From the NCBI RefSeq assembly GCF_000003815.2, contig NW_023365787.1:26192-73757 (forward strand): a stretch of 47,566 bases of DNA, read 5' to 3'. Of this stretch, positions 44,308-47,566 are shown in pieces (position 1 is the stretch's first letter; every line of letters starts with the position of its first letter). The translations under genes and the position numbers were made by a program. The notes below the pieces were generated by a model. That model had not been told where the DNA came from. It saw only the letters and a program-made list of their open reading frames with translations, and searched no databases. This DNA is from Branchiostoma floridae (taxonomy: Eukaryota > Chordata > Leptocardii > Amphioxiformes > Branchiostomatidae).

Positions 44308-47300
44308 TAAGTATCTTCTGTTAAGGATTTAGATTTAAAAATACTGCCGCACTCGAAGTGACATACCTGCTTGACTACACTATCGAATAATTTGCCCACG
44401 AAGATCTGTCCACGAGGTTTTGTAACGCTCCGAAACGGAGTTCAAGCGTTTTTTTTTCGGAAACCGGTTATAGAACTATGACCTATGGCGAGCGGAAGAT
44501 GAACTCTGTCTCTCTCTCAGGGTCTGCTTCTAGCTCTTATCTTGTGCGTGCTGCGCCTTATATTACTTTAACTACTTCTCACACGATCTACACGATGACA
44601 CGGACCAAACACCCCCCTTCCTGTTCTTTGTTCTCTTCCTGGTAAAAGAAATTATCCCTCAGGCAGATTTACATGTGGGTAGATGTCATTTACCTGTTAA
44701 GGGTCAGTTTGTTCTCTTCCTGGTAAAAGACATAAAGGTGATTGTATCATTCTCTTTGGAAGATTGTGCACGTGAGGAGGGAGCCATTTGTTATGGGCGG
44801 ACAAAAACTCGCAGAAGGGTTACGAGATTTGGTCCGACCTCCTGAAAATTGCGGTATAGTTCCGTAACCACTTCTGAAACATGCTGAAACGCAATGTTAA
44901 GGCCCAAAAAGTGATCTCCGACTTGATAAAAGTGATTGTTATATCAAATGTCTATTATCCCGTATCTTTCAGTTCTGTGCCAAAAGTCAAGTATTTTTCC
45001 AAACTTGCAATGGGAAGGGGAGGGGAGGGGGGTCGATGTTAATATGTACCCTTTAACCTACTCATATGGCCAATGCTCAAAGTTGTGTTAATAAATAGAG
45101 TATATACACAATACAAGTCCATCGGCCTGCACACATGTACATTCCGATAGGTAATTCCTTTCACGGTTTGCCGGGTAGCTTGTAGGTAATAAAGGGTAGA
45201 TATTGCACGACGTACCCGGGAACGCCATGCTTGAACGGCGTGGATAATTACAAACGTGAGGAGCGTAGTGATTTTAGAAACCTCCGCACGGTAGTACGTC
45301 CCATTCATAAATGTACGGCCCTAGCACTCATTGATAACATTTAACAGAACGCAAGGATGGTGTGACCGGGCGGATAACACTTAACACCTACTAAATTTGG
45401 ATTTAAGAAAGCTGTATATTTTTCATTTTCTTTCATTTCTGATAAATTTGTTGTGTCATTTGATTGTGTCATTTCATTAGTTGTTTAGTTAGTTCATTGT
45501 TCTTCTTTACTTCCTTTTTATTTATAATTTTATTTGATTCATTGATTAATTGAACTGTTAGAATTTGACAAAAAGAGACCTTTATATAAGCACACGCTTC
45601 AGGCCTCCTTTGCACTATCCTATTTCATTTATATTTCTTTGTCATGTATTTATTAACGTTATGTTTTTTCAATTGCAAATAAGCAAACAAACAACACGTA
45701 TGGAGGAGATATACCAAATGATAAACTGACATCTATTTTCATCACCATCAATTCCGGCCGCTCAAATCTAGAAAAATGTTCGATGACACTGATGTTATCT
45801 CCTATTCATCTTTGTCTTATTGACTGATGTATTAAGTACTAAGGAAGTACTTAGTTGGAATTATCAATCAGTTCCAGATTTACAAATGTAAGGTTCGATG
45901 ACATATTAGAGTGTCCCATATACAGTGATATACGCAATTCTTTCAACAGTGTTCCCATTGTAGACCCCCGATGTAAACAGTTAACCAAAGACAAACTATT
46001 TGTATACTGTATATAATGACAGCCAGAGACAACATTGTACAACAAAAACTCTGTGAGTTCGTATATACTTGTTTTAAAAAGAGGGAAGAGGCATGTAAAC
46101 AGTAGTTTTCGTAATAGCATAGCTCTAGATATTTTTTATCCAATTGTTTGATTGTAGCACTACCTGTAATAGTGTAACCACTTACTTTACCCAAGGAGGT
46201 CTATTAAAAAATTATTACGCTTGCCCTGCAAAAGAGACTTTTTTCAACGATAGTAGTGGGCTTGGGTGTGCCAAATAAGTATTTGTTGTTGCTGTTTGCG
46301 ATCGATTTTTGCTGTTCGTGATGCATGAATTTTGTACTCTGAGGGCTCCGTGGATGTTCATGGCAATGATGGGAAGCAAGATGATATTTCCGAGGAAATT
46401 TATTTTGTCGGTATAGAGGGAATTTTTGCCTCACGATGAACGCATTTTTTTTTACACAGATGGCTTGATATCTTAATTTGACAGACTTGAAAATAAAGTT
46501 GCATAGCGTTTCTCAAGCTTCTTACAAATAGCTCCGTGTGTCCTGGGCTATGAAAGCCGACCCAGCGTTCTTCTACACCGCGTGACTTGTTGTTACACAC
46601 ATTTCTGTGGCCCGTGGGGAACTATGCTCGCACTTGCCTCCGGCGAAGTATCGTCACTATTGATATCTGTTTCCTTAGTAAAAGTAGCGCTGTATTTAAT
46701 GAGAATCATCCTCAAAATCGCTGAAATCCCGGCCCCAAATCGATGTTCCTGGACGAGTGATGTTGAAACTGACTCGTAAACAAAGGCCCACGCTAGCCTG
46801 GCGAGATGCAGATTGGGGTAATTAGCACTTCGATGTGATTCACACTCGCGGCAAAGATTGGAACAATAGGAACGCTCTCCTCTCTTTCTTTAACCTCCTT
46901 GCTTTACCGTAACTTTACTCTAAGACTAGAGGAAGGCGAAGACATATCGACTAGATTCTGGTCCTAGTGAAGTACATTTATTGAAGCACATTAAACAACT
47001 ATCAGGTAACAACAATAACAATCAGTGCACTAAGGAATCCCTAACCACGACACGAGCCGTTGTGACAATATTACATAAGGTAGGACATTGCGTTGTGTTT
47101 TACTATACTGTACAATACTATACTCACAGTTACAGGCACGGATTAGGCTTCAATGCGGCTCGGCGGGTATTCCAGTTACAACAGTGCACGTGCTCCTCTG
47201 TACAGACTGTTCTCTTACATGGACTGAACTCCTAACTCTAGTTTGCTGTTCTATTTATCCTATCCTCATTAGTCGGCATTATTCTTTTGATATTTATAAA

Positions 47301-47566
47301 CCAGTCCTGTTACTTTTAACATACAAGTAGAAGGTTGTGTTGGCCAGACAATCCTATTGTCTTGCAGAACAGAACTGGCAGACAGGGAATTAACACAGAG
47401 ACCAGAGACTACACATCAAAGACTGCTAAAGGCATACATAATGTAAAAGGTGTGAACGCAAAGACAAACATCACTGTTGCTATGGGCTGTAAGTAATAGA
47501 TAGATCATGGGAGTGGCCTGACTATGTGGATTTGGTACTGCTCCGCCCACCCGAGGAGTTTGTTGG
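44308..47566. other. No gene recognised
   Basis: Short frames on both strands lack family motifs and consistent splice sites. A 21-bp direct repeat (tgttctcttcctggtaaaag) occurs near 44628 and 44709. The ureD promoter should lie between about 43000 and 45000, but no TATA or initiator can be singled out. Confidence 0.5.

Noticed and set aside
45039-45308. 89-residue minus-strand frame as a gene
   Set aside because: No recognisable motif, no supporting splice sites or neighbouring exons.
46582-46779. 65-residue plus-strand frame as an exon
   Set aside because: Hydrophobic stretch by chance; no flanking acceptor/donor pair giving continuity.

Overview
This window is nuclear DNA from an animal, most likely an invertebrate deuterostome and probably an amphioxus (Branchiostoma-like). 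Coding exons are short and split by GT-AG introns, the introns are full of small non-autonomous transposons and acatgtac-rich filler, there are two N-gaps, and the larger gene is a clear orthologue of vertebrate fibrocystin-L. The species assignment is inference; the two gene identifications rest on protein motifs read from the translated exons.

Plus strand, 616-30835: the 3' half of a fibrocystin-L (PKHD1L1)-type gene. I resolve 38 coding exons whose phases chain without conflict, except for one missing base in exon 3. The product segment is about 2341 residues: the end of a first G8 domain, a parallel beta-helix (PbH1) region, a complete second G8 domain, a second PbH1 region, a Cys-rich segment with a furin-type KRRRR site, two tandem beta-sandwich-like modules, a SEA-like membrane-proximal module with a GSIIV motif, one transmembrane helix, and an unusually long cytoplasmic tail of about 196 residues ending in a compact domain. 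The N-terminal half lies upstream of the window.

Minus strand, 42973-33442: a complete seven-exon gene for a 310-residue urease accessory protein of the UreD/UreH family. It is tail-to-tail with the fibrocystin-L gene. Intact GT-AG introns and animal repeats inside them argue against bacterial contamination. A nickel-urease maturation factor in a chordate-type genome is the most notable content here, since vertebrates have no urease.

The rest is introns and flanks: a TTAA-flanked MITE, hAT-like MITEs, several fold-back elements, a two-copy terminal-inverted-repeat family, tRNA-derived SINE copies, three 3' ends of non-LTR retrotransposons each with its own microsatellite tail, minisatellites, and a degenerate repeat of about 95 bp between the two gene ends. 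From 43298 to 47566 I find no gene I can support.
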